NCBI GenBank assembly: GCA_964371655.1
Contig: CAYJOD010000004.1
Location: 1-64,000 of the forward strand
DNA length: 64,000 nt
Source: CAZGSN01 sp964371655
Lineage (GTDB): Bacteria > Desulfobacterota > Binatia > HRBIN30
Direction: 5' to 3'
Shown: piece by piece, positions 1-7,754 of the stretch
Numbering within the stretch: position 1 is the first letter of the stretch
How the letters are laid out: each line of letters starts with the position of its first letter
Position numbers and translations under genes: made by a program
Notes under the pieces: model-generated
What the model saw: only the letters and a program-made list of their open reading frames with translations
What the model was told of the DNA's origin: nothing
The model's database searches: none

Positions 1-110
1 CCGAGAGGATGAAAACTCGGTTCCCGAGCCCCCAGCCCCGAGTCTCCAGCCCCCAGTTTCGAAGCAACCTCGTCAGGGCGACGGCAAAGTCGTCGACGGA
101 GCCTCCGTTG

Positions 111-136
111 GTAGGGGCAGGCCCCCGTGCCTGCCC
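111..136 (+). repeat. REP-like GTAG palindrome
   Basis: A GTAG tetranucleotide is followed by a GGGCAGGC/GCCTGCCC hairpin. It matches the GTAG palindromes at 13.2, 14.4-14.8, 23.9, 29.0 and 59.8 kb. Bases 56-74 (cagtttcgaagcaacctc-like) match the tail that follows the 29.0 kb copy, so this is probably a decayed member of the same element family. Confidence 0.7.
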
Positions 137-3021
137 TATCAAACTCTACCGACGCCCCGCCGCTCTCGCTGGTTTCGGTTGACGAGACGGCATCCGCGGA
201 ACAAACTCGAAAAGTGAACCTACATCGCGACGCATCACTGGCGGCTGAGGGGATTGCTTCTCGGCAACCGTCGACGCTGCCGGGTGCTGTCCCCGGCGAG
301 CGCGAGCAACGACGATGGGGCGGCACGCTCCGAGCGTGGCTCGGAAAGCGCGCCGTGCGTACGCCTAAACGAAACGACGAGAGCTCGTACGAAGCATGGC
401 GGCGCCGGCAGTTGAAGGCGGCCTTGCCGAGCGTGGCCTGGGCGCTTTGGGCGCTGGTCGGCGTCTATGCCGTCGCCGACCGGCTCAGCGAGAAGCTAGA
501 AAGCGCGGACGTCAGTTACTACGCGTTGATGGGAGTGGTGCCACTTTACATCTTCGCGGCGCGGCGCTGGTCGTCCTTGTCACCGCTCGTGATCGCGCTT
601 TGCGCCGATGCCAGCGTGACCATCCTGCTGGTTCTGCGCACCCTGACGCCGACGGGCACGATGTCGGGTGCCGCTCAGATGGTCAGCCTGAAGATGGTGG
701 CCACGGCGTTGATGTTCCCGTGGCCGGCGCACTGGCAGTTGGCTTCCGTGGCGATGTCGATGACGACCCTGTTGGGGGCGCTGGCCTATCGCGCCGCGGC
801 AGGCGAAGCCGTCGCGGTGCACCAGTGGGTCGGTCCGCTGCTGGCCGCCGCTCTCTCGGTGAGCGCAGTATCGACGATCGATGCGACGCGCCGCCGCGCC
901 TTTCGCCGTCGCGCGGCACTGATCAAGTCCGAGGCGCAGCTGCGTGCTCTGTTTGAATCGAGCCCCGATGGTATCTTCGTCGTTTGTCGCGACAAGGTCG
1001 TCGTCGCCAACCAACGCTGCGCCAAGATGCTTGGACGCGGGTCGGCCGCCGACTTTCATGAGCGCGACTGGCGTGAGTTCGTCGAGGGCGCGGATCAAGA
1101 TAGCGTCGCCCAGTTGTTGGACGACGTCTCCACCGGAAGTGCGGTTGCGGACTCCGTGGACATCGAGCTGCGCGGCGCCAAGGGCGCGCTGCCGACGGCA
1201 ATTACGGCGGCGGCCCTGCGCTATCGTGGTGCCGCCTGCGTACAGGTGACGATGCGCAATATCCACCGGCGGCGACGGGCGGAGGCGCTGTTCGCTGCCG
1301 AGCGCCTCGCCTTCGAAGTGATCGCCAGCGGTCAACCGATTGCGGAGCAGCTCGACGCGATCTGCGAGCTGGTCGAGCACCTCGCCCGAGGCGCGGCCTG
1401 CAGCATTATGCGCATCGACGAGTCCGGGAAGAAGCTGCGCCTCGGCGCAGCGCGAAATCTGCCGCCGGGATTCATCACGGCCATCGATGGACAGCCGATC
1501 GCTCCTGGTGGCGGGGTCGGTGGCACGGCGCCATTTTGGCGCCAGACGGTCGTCGTGACCGACGTTACGGTCGACCCGATTGCGGACGATTTCCGTCGGC
1601 TCTGCATCGAGCATGGGATTGCCGCAGGCTGGTCGACACCGATTGTCTCCTCCACGGGCAGCGCGCTCGGTTTGTTGGCCGTCTACTACGACGCGCCGCA
1701 CCTACCGAGCGCCGAGGAGCAACAGCTGGTGGAGCGCGCGACGCATCTGGCGAGCGTCGCGTTGCAGCGACAGGTGGCGGAGCACTCGCTTCGGCAACAG
1801 ACGCTGGTATTCGCCGGGCTGGCGCGTGTCGGGCATGAGTTGATCGCGGCCATCGATAAGCCGCTCCTTACGCAGCGCCTGTGCGAGGTCAGCTGCGAGG
1901 TTCTGCAAAGTGATTTTGCGTTTATTGCTCTGCGTGATGCAAACGCAGAGTACTTCGCACCGGTCGCGGTCCATGGCCTCGAGGGCGAGCGCTGGGAGGC
2001 CCTGCGTGCGACGCACGTGTCCTTGGAGGTGGGGAGACCGATCCTCTCGGCATTGTCCCGTGAGCCGTCGATCCAGATCAACAGCGAGAGCAGTCGTGAT
2101 CTGCTCGACGCTGCGCCGATGGTACCGCAGGAGCTACGCCGGGGCCGCAATCCGGTAGCCCGTTTGCTTGCGCCATTGCGGCGCGGTGACGACATCGTTG
2201 GCGTACTCGTCGCCGGCGATTTCCAACGTTCCGAATTCACCGAAGTGCAGGAGTTGATCATCCGTGGCATCAGTCAGGTCGGCTCGCTGGCGCTGGAGAC
2301 GGCGCGTCTGATGGGCGATTTGGAGCGGGCCAACCGTGTGAAGGCGGACTTCGTTGCCACGATGTCGCACGAATTGCGCACGCCGCTCAACGTGATCATC
2401 GGCTACCAGGATCTACTCGGCGAGAAGATCCTCGGGCCGCTGACCGAGGAGCAATCCGACACCTTGCAGCGCTTGCGGGTGTACTCCCGCAATCTGCTCG
2501 AATTGATCAATGCGACTCTCGACCTGAGCCGCCTGGAGTCGGGGACGGTTACCGTCGACGTGCGCCCGGTCGAGGTGGCGCAGCTGATGCGGGAGCTGCA
2601 GACCGAGTCGGAGGAAGCATGGGGGGATCGCGACATCAAGCTGCGCTGGACGGGCAGTGGCGATGTTCCGCAGCTCGCCACCGACGTGATCAAGCTCAAG
2701 GTCGTGCTCAAGAGTCTGATCGGAAACGCCGTGAAATTCACCGAGCGGGGGACTGTTTCGGTGGGAGCGGCGGGTCTGGACGGCGGCGTCGAGTTCACGG
2801 TGACCGACTCCGGAATCGGCATCAGCGCAGCGCGGCAAGCGGCGATCTTCGAGCCGTTTACGCAAGCCGATCCATCCATCGCCGCGCGCTTCGGCGGCAC
2901 CGGCTTGGGCCTGCACATTGTCCGCCGTCTGGTGGATCTGCTCGGTGGCCGAGTCTCGGTCGACAGCGTCCTCGGGCAGGGCTCGACCTTTCGGGTGTGG
3001 ATCCCCCAACGTGCGGCGTAG
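127..3021 (+). CDS. Membrane sensor histidine kinase (PAS-GAF-GAF-HisKA-HATPase)
   Basis: A 964-residue sensor kinase expected to autophosphorylate and pass phosphate to an unlinked response regulator. Residues ~97-252 form a block of hydrophobic segments (about six membrane helices). A PAS-like domain follows at ~262-375, then two GAF-like domains (~390-555 and ~565-738). The dimerisation/phosphoacceptor motif MSHELRTP places the phospho-histidine at H748. The ATPase domain has an N box near N867, a DSGIGI box near residue 894 and a GGTGLGL box near 923. There is no C-terminal receiver and no regulator gene next to it. The GTG start at 127 lies inside a REP palindrome, so the true start is uncertain; GTG 214 is an alternative. 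The signal sensed cannot be told from sequence. The kinase assignment is secure. Confidence 0.93.
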   Translation: MPALSNSTDAPPLSLVSVDETASAEQTRKVNLHRDASLAAEGIASRQPSTLPGAVPGEREQRRWGGTLRAWLGKRAVRTPKRNDESSYEAWRRRQLKAALPSVAWALWALVGVYAVADRLSEKLESADVSYYALMGVVPLYIFAARRWSSLSPLVIALCADASVTILLVLRTLTPTGTMSGAAQMVSLKMVATALMFPWPAHWQLASVAMSMTTLLGALAYRAAAGEAVAVHQWVGPLLAAALSVSAVSTIDATRRRAFRRRAALIKSEAQLRALFESSPDGIFVVCRDKVVVANQRCAKMLGRGSAADFHERDWREFVEGADQDSVAQLLDDVSTGSAVADSVDIELRGAKGALPTAITAAALRYRGAACVQVTMRNIHRRRRAEALFAAERLAFEVIASGQPIAEQLDAICELVEHLARGAACSIMRIDESGKKLRLGAARNLPPGFITAIDGQPIAPGGGVGGTAPFWRQTVVVTDVTVDPIADDFRRLCIEHGIAAGWSTPIVSSTGSALGLLAVYYDAPHLPSAEEQQLVERATHLASVALQRQVAEHSLRQQTLVFAGLARVGHELIAAIDKPLLTQRLCEVSCEVLQSDFAFIALRDANAEYFAPVAVHGLEGERWEALRATHVSLEVGRPILSALSREPSIQINSESSRDLLDAAPMVPQELRRGRNPVARLLAPLRRGDDIVGVLVAGDFQRSEFTEVQELIIRGISQVGSLALETARLMGDLERANRVKADFVATMSHELRTPLNVIIGYQDLLGEKILGPLTEEQSDTLQRLRVYSRNLLELINATLDLSRLESGTVTVDVRPVEVAQLMRELQTESEEAWGDRDIKLRWTGSGDVPQLATDVIKLKVVLKSLIGNAVKFTERGTVSVGAAGLDGGVEFTVTDSGIGISAARQAAIFEPFTQADPSIAARFGGTGLGLHIVRRLVDLLGGRVSVDSVLGQGSTFRVWIPQRAA

Positions 3022-3043
3022 CGTAGGAAGCCATTCTCGTTGT

Positions 3044-3107
3044 CCTGAGCCTTAGCCCAAGCCTATGCCCGTGCCTCAGTTCAGAAGGCTCAGGGCTTAG
3101 GCTCAGG
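3044..3107. repeat. Dispersed palindromic repeat
   Basis: Inverted arms at 3044-3063 (cctgagccttagcccaagcc) and 3089-3107 (gctcagggcttaggctcagg read inversely) flank a short loop in the gap between the kinase and tRNA-Thr. No gene is seen in 3022-3245. Confidence 0.5.
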
Positions 3108-3245
3108 CTCTCTGGAAAACGGCAAGGGCCCGAAGCGCACGCAGCGGCGGCCCGCCGCCAAGAACCGGATGTCGCAGCGACGATGGCGATCGATCTAGAC
3201 TCGCCTCCTCACTTCGGTTAGAACGCGCCGCGCCGGAAACACAAC

Positions 3246-3318
3246 GCTGGCGTAGCTCAGCCGGCAGAGCAGCTGATTCGTAATCAGCAGGTCGGCGGTT
3301 CGATTCCGCCCGCCAGCT
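3246..3318 (+). tRNA. tRNA-Thr (CGT)
   Basis: A 73-nt cloverleaf. The acceptor arm gctggcg (3246-3252) pairs with cgccagc (3311-3317), with discriminator T at 3318. The anticodon loop gives CGT at 3279-3281, and the T arm carries the standard GGTTCGATTCC. CCA is not encoded. An accessory strip of genes begins just downstream, which fits tRNA-targeted integration, although no direct repeat of the tRNA end was found. Confidence 0.95.
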
Positions 3319-3322
3319 TTCG

Positions 3323-3351
3323 AGAAAGCCCTTGCCCCGCAAGGGCTTTCT
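3323..3351 (+). terminator. Intrinsic terminator-like hairpin after tRNA-Thr
   Basis: A perfect 12-bp stem (agaaagcccttg / caagggctttct) with a 5-nt loop sits five bases after the tRNA. The T tract is short (ttc), so it may act as terminator or as a processing barrier. Confidence 0.7.
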
Positions 3352-3548
3352 TCGCATCGACCGTTAGATTTTAGAGGTCCCGTGGCGGCCTGCGGATTCC
3401 ACGCGGATTCCCTTGGGAGAATTCCAGACTAGGCGTGGTTCCAGACTCCATCCTCCTATGATCCCACAAGCCGAACCGCGCCGAACACAAGGCGCATTGC
3501 GGTGATTCGTACCGCTACTGTAGGGTGCGGCTTCTAGTTCACGGAAAT

Positions 3549-4604
3549 ATGACAACGGTAAGGCAAGAACTCTTCCGAAACGCAGTGTTTGACCCATACT
3601 CGACGGGCGGGTTTTCACTGGAAACGCTCCTGTCTTGGGAATCGCTGCGCCTGGTTTCACGCGAGGACATTCAGAGCGAGATCGAAGCACTTGTCATGGA
3701 GGGGCTCGCCGAGCAGGTGGGTTTCATGGGCGATACCGGCGAGCCAAACTTCCAATCCACAGAAAAAGGTTGGAACGCACGCGAAGACTGGTTAGTCGCT
3801 CGGGGCCTTCGCCATCCCGCTTTGCGCGGGGAGTGCAACGGCGAGGTCACAGATATTGCTCTCGCGTGTATAGCTGCGTCAGCGATCTGGTCCGAACGAA
3901 TTCCGCCAGGCTACTGGCACAGTGAGGGAGGCATGGATGAATCTGTCTTGGCGTTCCACCTAGGCAGATGCAATGTACGGGATACGTCGACCGTCGTCAT
4001 GCGCCTCCAATCCAGGGGCTTCGCTCGGCACAAGCCGCAGGCTGGCATCCTGCTCACTGCTTCCGGCCGGCGCCATTACGAAACAGTAGTGGCTCCCCGC
4101 CTTAGAATTCCTTCTCCATCGACCATCCTCGATTTTCAGAGGATAGGCTCGGTCCCGCTCTTCAAGACCGATTTGCCGGCCGACCTCGCACAGAACCTTC
4201 TTACGCGCTGGGCTGAGGCCGATATCTGTTCTTCAAACGGCGCATACTTAGCCGCAACCCTTATGTACGCGAGCGTCGCGGAGGGCGTCTTGGGTTGGTG
4301 GGCTCGGGAGCGGTGCAAGGAGGCGCTCACGGCAAAGTCCGCGCCGAAAGATCGAAGCAGAAACCCCCTCCCGGTTGAACAATGGAACCTGTTTGCATTG
4401 ATACAGGTCGCGAAGGAGCTTGGTTGGCTGGATTTGACCATGGGTGATTTTGTTGACCAGCTTCGAAACGTGCGAAACCTTGTCCACCCTTGGAAGCAGC
4501 TCCGGGACAAGACCGTCGTGGACAAGCGGATTTGCACCATCGCTAAAATGGTTGCTGAAGCCGCCATCGAGGTATCGAGGTCAGACCAAAGGGGGAAGGA
4601 ATGA
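3549..4604 (+). CDS. HEPN-like (DUF4145-like) hypothetical protein
   Basis: A 351-residue protein of unknown function. The first ATG (3549) is preferred over the GTG at 3525. The N-terminal ~190 residues look winged-helix-like and carry no motif I can name. The C-terminal ~140 residues are helical and include the motif RNVRNLVHP near residue 320. This resembles the Rx4-6H motif of HEPN domains, often annotated DUF4145, a fold common in RNA-targeting toxins and defence proteins. The stop codon overlaps the next gene by 4 bp (ATGA), implying translational coupling to a secreted protein, an odd partner. The surrounding strip, 3.3-7.4 kb, is accessory in character. The HEPN assignment is inference from the motif and helix pattern; RNase activity is not shown. 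Confidence 0.6.
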   Translation: MTTVRQELFRNAVFDPYSTGGFSLETLLSWESLRLVSREDIQSEIEALVMEGLAEQVGFMGDTGEPNFQSTEKGWNAREDWLVARGLRHPALRGECNGEVTDIALACIAASAIWSERIPPGYWHSEGGMDESVLAFHLGRCNVRDTSTVVMRLQSRGFARHKPQAGILLTASGRRHYETVVAPRLRIPSPSTILDFQRIGSVPLFKTDLPADLAQNLLTRWAEADICSSNGAYLAATLMYASVAEGVLGWWARERCKEALTAKSAPKDRSRNPLPVEQWNLFALIQVAKELGWLDLTMGDFVDQLRNVRNLVHPWKQLRDKTVVDKRICTIAKMVAEAAIEVSRSDQRGKE

Positions 4605-5329
4605 AACGCACGATTGTGGCACTCGGCTTGTTACTAGCAGGCGTTAGGTCGGCGGCGGTCGGCGTTTGCGGTGATTGCAACAGCGACGGCACAGCGACAG
4701 TCGACGAATTGGTTACGGCCGTGAACTATGCTGTGAACGGCACTGGTGTGCCGATCATAACGCCCCGCCCCGACCAATGTTCGGCGAGCCAGCCGGGCCA
4801 GCGACTGCACGCGGCTGGTGTCGACTGGATCGTTGTCGAGGTCCCCGTGACCTTGGACGATTCACCAACGCAGTTCGCCCTTCGATACCCAGAACAACTA
4901 GATAAGGAGGGTGATCTTTCCGGGGTGTCCCCTCGCCATCTTGGACGGACTTGCTTCCCAGCTGACTTCTCTTGTCCATATTTCCTAGGAGCGTTGACTT
5001 CGATCTGCGGCTATCCAGCGGCGACAAAGGCGGACATAACGTTCGGCTCAAGCAGCTATTACGAAGCCACGAACGATTCGACGAAGAAAGCCTACTGGAA
5101 CAACTATACGTTCGTGCGCGCTGAGGCCTCGATTGTGGTTGATCCGAGCTACGACTCATTGAGGATCACGCTCGACTTCACCCAGAGTACGACCGCGGAC
5201 GTGTCCGACATCTCGCGCTTTGGATACAGCTTGATCCGTGCAAATTACCCGAAGACAACCCTCAATGAAGAGTCGATCCGCAACGACCTCAACCAGCTGC
5301 TGAGCCACGTGTCGCTGCGGCCAAGATAG
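4601..5329 (+). CDS. Secreted protein with dockerin-like Ca-binding motif
   Basis: A 242-residue exported protein. Residues 1-20 are a signal peptide (MKRT then hydrophobic). Directly after it comes CGDCNSDGTATVDELVTAVN, an Asp/Asn-rich EF-hand-like loop followed by a helix, the pattern of a single dockerin-type repeat that is common in secreted proteins of Binatota and Myxococcota-like genomes. The remaining ~190 residues contain several cysteines (probable disulfides) and many aromatic residues. I cannot match them to a named family. A good Shine-Dalgarno (gggggaagga) precedes the ATG, which overlaps the upstream HEPN-like gene by 4 bp. The role is unknown; surface or extracellular location is inferred from the signal peptide. 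Confidence 0.6.
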   Translation: MKRTIVALGLLLAGVRSAAVGVCGDCNSDGTATVDELVTAVNYAVNGTGVPIITPRPDQCSASQPGQRLHAAGVDWIVVEVPVTLDDSPTQFALRYPEQLDKEGDLSGVSPRHLGRTCFPADFSCPYFLGALTSICGYPAATKADITFGSSSYYEATNDSTKKAYWNNYTFVRAEASIVVDPSYDSLRITLDFTQSTTADVSDISRFGYSLIRANYPKTTLNEESIRNDLNQLLSHVSLRPR

Positions 5330-5368
5330 TGTTCGAAGCAACACCTCTCGCCCGCCGCGACGCGCCTG

Positions 5369-5692
5369 TCACTGCAAGTCGTCCTCGCCCTCGCCCGTTT
5401 CGCCATCCCTTGGCAGCGGTGCATTGGCAATAGGCTCGTACCCTTCGAGCAGCGCCGCAACCTGGCGATGCAGGGCGAGGACTGCATTTTCAACGGCGCT
5501 CTGCGCGGCCTGGACCTCGTCAAACGATCTACTTCCGGAGCCAGTCCCCGTTAGGAGCATGCGCTTCCCGTCGATATCCACGGCGATGGTCAGCGAGTAG
5601 GCGCCGTGCCCGAGGTCGCTCAGGGCACCGGCGACGGCCAACCCGATGAACCCGCCAGCTGCTGCTGCAGCGACACCGCTGCTTGAGTCCAT
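5369..5692 (-). CDS. Small hypothetical protein (107 aa)
   Basis: Converges on the dockerin-like gene. The N-terminal 25 residues are Gly/Ala-rich and hydrophobic (possible membrane or signal segment), a central part reads like a small beta-rich domain (YSLTIAVDIDGKRMLL), then a helix, then an acidic tail. No family recognised. The ribosome-binding site is weak, so it may be a minor gene or spurious. Confidence 0.4.
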   Translation of the reverse strand: MDSSSGVAAAAAGGFIGLAVAGALSDLGHGAYSLTIAVDIDGKRMLLTGTGSGSRSFDEVQAAQSAVENAVLALHRQVAALLEGYEPIANAPLPRDGETGEGEDDLQ

Positions 5693-5749
5693 GGTGAGAG
5701 CCGAGGTTACGTATTTCGCCTTTCCGCGGGGAGCACTCCCCTCGGGTGT

Positions 5750-5921
5750 GATTCGGCGCGCAACTTTGACCCAGATCGGCGTCCAATAGTGACCCCACGT
5801 GGTCGCCGAAAAGTCCCGTGGGCTTAACTACTTGGACAATCGTGGGTGGGGTCAAGTTTCGACGCCGATCAGCGGTGAGACCCCACGCCGATTCACACAC
5901 GGGATCGCCCAGAGTCGGATC
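5750..5921. mobile_element. IS21-like element remnant: both ends, no transposase genes
   Basis: Three nested copies of a ~23-bp unit (type gatcggcgtcNNNNNNtgacccc) lie in one orientation at 5750-5772, 5774-5796 and 5801-5817. Three lie inverted at 5848-5870, 5874-5894 and 5901-5921. Multiple terminal repeats ending in TGACCCC are typical of IS21-family ends. No istA or istB reading frame is left between the arms (only 30 bp), so this looks like an internal deletion or an end-only derivative. The family name rests on remembered end structure; the repeats are seen directly. Confidence 0.5.
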
Positions 5922-5944
5922 TCGTCTGATCGCGATGTGGGGGA

Positions 5945-6021
5945 GCCGGGGGGACGTTGTTGACTGCGTTGACAAACGCTGCGCGCGATCGGTCTGCCAA
6001 CGGTGTCAGCAACGTCCCTGC
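5945..6021. repeat. Imperfect inverted repeat
   Basis: Arms of about 35 bp (ggacgttgttgac at 5951-5963 against gtcagcaacgtcc at 6005-6017, with further matches inward) form a long imperfect hairpin beside the IS21-like remnant and just 3' of the YgiT-type gene. The rest of 5693-6033 holds no supportable gene. Confidence 0.55.
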
Positions 6022-6033
6022 GAGTCCAAGATC

Positions 6034-6348
6034 TCACGCCGCCCTTCTTCGTGCTTCCGCAAAATCCACAATCACGCGGGCCGGTGGCAGCTTCGGGACA
6101 TTGCCTCGCTTTCCATGGAAGGGCGCCAGGAGGCCGTCCACCTGTTGCGTGACGATCTCACTGAAAAAGGCGTGGCCACAGATCGTGCAGATGCTCGCCG
6201 GGATATTCTCGACGATGACCTCGACCAGGCTTCCGCGCCGCTCGAAGACGCGAGTGATCGTGTCCGTCCGTAATTCACCCGGACAGCCTTGTGTGCAAAT
6301 CTTCATTTGCGGTTTTTTCTTCGCCGCGTTTTCCAGTCGCGTTGCCAT
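6034..6348 (-). CDS. YgiT-type zinc-finger protein (antitoxin-like)
   Basis: A 104-residue protein. An N-terminal CxxxC (CTQGC) is followed ~35 residues later by CTICGHAFFS, the two zinc knuckles of the YgiT/MqsA-type zinc-finger family. The segment between them (ITRVFERRGSLVEVIVENIPA) fits the family strand pattern. Family members commonly act as antitoxins of DUF4258/MqsR-like RNases. Here no such toxin precedes it; the gene lies 89 bp downstream of a HEPN/MNT pair on the same strand. A start at the internal Met (6306) would also keep the finger. The antitoxin role is inferred. Confidence 0.72.
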   Translation of the reverse strand: MATRLENAAKKKPQMKICTQGCPGELRTDTITRVFERRGSLVEVIVENIPASICTICGHAFFSEIVTQQVDGLLAPFHGKRGNVPKLPPARVIVDFAEARRRAA

Positions 6349-6437
6349 TTGTCTGCCTCCGGTACGTACGCGGTCACTCTCGCTTTGACAGAAATACGGG
6401 AGTGAAGTCCAGACTCCTCTTCCAGGTAATGGCGGCC

Positions 6438-6863
6438 CTAATCACGACTCGCCCTCGCTCGCAGCTCTTTCGGTGTAAAGTCATTATCCAACAGATACTG
6501 ACGGACGCGATTCAGGAAGGCTCGCGTTCGCCGACACTCGTGACGCGCGTCCGCGTCCGATACGAAGGCCTCGCTGTCGTAGTCAGCCGACAGGCGATCG
6601 TCCAAGCTCTCGCTGAGATGCTCCGACCACGTCGGCTCGATCCGACCCGTGCGAATCAGATGCAGACCGAAGAGGCGCTTTACCGCGCGATGGCTATCCG
6701 CCGCGACATCGTGCACCAGGAGTGCAGCCTTAGCAGCGTGCAGGGTGGCATAGTACGCCCTCGACACGGCGTCTTCGGGGCACTCCTCGCGCACCAAGAT
6801 TTCGGCGGCGCGCAATGACTGCTTGGCGCGCATCCACTCGGCCAGCACGAGACCATGATTCAT
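6438..6863 (-). CDS. HEPN-domain protein of an MNT/HEPN toxin-antitoxin pair
   Basis: A 141-residue, nearly all-helical protein. SRAYYATLHAAKAALL is the signature helix of the COG1895-type HEPN family, followed by the usual R-x-x-ADYD segment (RLSADYDSEAF). Such proteins pair with minimal nucleotidyltransferases; in characterised HepT/MntA systems HEPN is an RNase toxin that the MNT partner modifies. The ATG overlaps the end of the upstream nucleotidyltransferase gene by 4 bp, giving a two-gene operon. The activity itself is inferred from the family. Confidence 0.85.
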   Translation of the reverse strand: MNHGLVLAEWMRAKQSLRAAEILVREECPEDAVSRAYYATLHAAKAALLVHDVAADSHRAVKRLFGLHLIRTGRIEPTWSEHLSESLDDRLSADYDSEAFVSDADARHECRRTRAFLNRVRQYLLDNDFTPKELRARASRD

Positions 6864-7201
6864 AGGACCGCTACCGCGTCACGCTCGACGTTGCGGCGGA
6901 AGGGCGAGCCGCTCTGACGTCTGCTTTCCCACTCCTCTTCGGTGTAGGCCAATATCGACGGGAGCGCCTCGGATGTCGCGGCGAGCGAATAGCCAATGTG
7001 CCGCAACTCACGCTTGAGTCGCGCCAACTCGTTCTTGACAATCAACAGCACGTCGAGGTCGCTGTCGGCGTGCGCGGTCCCGCGAGCCTTCGAGCCGTAG
7101 AGCAGCAGCCGGCTCACCGCCTCCGGATGTCGCTCCGTGAGCGCCTTGCGATACGCCTGCAGCCATTCCCGCTCATCGCGACTCAGCTTGAGCTTCTTCA
7201 T
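6860..7201 (-). CDS. Minimal nucleotidyltransferase (MNT) antitoxin
   Basis: A 113-residue protein with the pol-beta nucleotidyltransferase motif GSKARGTAHADSDLDVLL, i.e. GSxxRG followed by the metal-binding DxD pair. Length matches MNT/MntA proteins. It is the first gene of a coupled MNT-HEPN pair (4-bp overlap). In studied pairs the MNT adds AMP to the HEPN toxin and silences it. A small RHH antitoxin gene ends 29 bp upstream. Confidence 0.88.
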   Translation of the reverse strand: MKKLKLSRDEREWLQAYRKALTERHPEAVSRLLLYGSKARGTAHADSDLDVLLIVKNELARLKRELRHIGYSLAATSEALPSILAYTEEEWESRRQSGSPFRRNVERDAVAVL

Positions 7202-7230
7202 CTGATCTCAACGCCCTCGATCTTCACGAA

Positions 7231-7428
7231 TCAGCTCGGCGCTATCTCTCCAACTGACCGCGCGCGAATGCGCCGCGCCGCCTCAACAGCGCGACTGCGC
7301 GACAGATCAACGGAATGCTCAAGCAGTTGCTTGGCCTCGTCCTCGACCGATCGTCCGCTGCTCGCCGCACGCTGGCTGAGCCGGTCAACCAGCGTCGGGC
7401 CAACATCGTGCGGAACGATTTCCGACAT
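7231..7428 (-). CDS. Orphan FitA/RHH-type antitoxin
   Basis: A 65-residue protein. DRLSQRAASSGRSVEDEAKQLL matches the FitA/VapB-type ribbon-helix-helix pattern in which the strand binds DNA. The start at 7428 is chosen because ggggagg lies 8 nt upstream; the Met at 7434 would be only 2 nt from it. No PIN-domain toxin follows; the next gene is the MNT antitoxin, so the cognate toxin seems lost or the protein serves another pair. Confidence 0.65.
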   Translation of the reverse strand: MSEIVPHDVGPTLVDRLSQRAASSGRSVEDEAKQLLEHSVDLSRSRAVEAARRIRARSVGEIAPS

Positions 7429-7434
7429 CTGCAT

Positions 7435-7754
7435 GTCCTCCCCGTCTCAACTAGCACACCTAGGCCGCTTAGGTGCGGATTTCGATGAATGGCGACGTAG
7501 CGACGGTCGACCAACGTCGTCTCCGTCTTCTCCCACAGCACTCCGAGGCGGGCAAGAGTTTCGCCCCATCACCTCCACGATGCCACGCGATGATGAGCGA
7601 GTCATGGCTGCATCGAGTCTCAGGTTTGCTGCTACCATCTTGCTACCACTCCACTCCCTGGGCCGCTGCGAGCGTTTGCAGAAGAATCGACGCTCCCAAG
7701 ATGAAGCGAGCTGTCGACTGGCGCGTGGGTCTGCGGAAGGGCTAGAGGGATAGG
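7435..7754. other. Intergenic, 320 bp
   Basis: No complete gene seen. On the minus strand a short open stretch near 7460-7560 (LWEKTETTLVDRRYVAIHRNP) looks protein-like and may be a gene fragment, and 7630-7655 contains the doubled phrase tgctaccatcttgctaccac. The accessory strip that began after tRNA-Thr appears to end here. Confidence 0.3.

Noticed and set aside
3364..3690. A 108-codon minus-strand frame beside tRNA-Thr, considered as an integrase tail
   Set aside because: No tyrosine-recombinase motif (R..H-x-x-R, Y) can be seen and it overlaps the start of the HEPN-like gene.
7435..7700. Remnant of a phage integrase 3' end (minus strand, tgctacc repeats)
   Set aside because: The short frames lack any recombinase motif; the evidence is too thin for a feature call.
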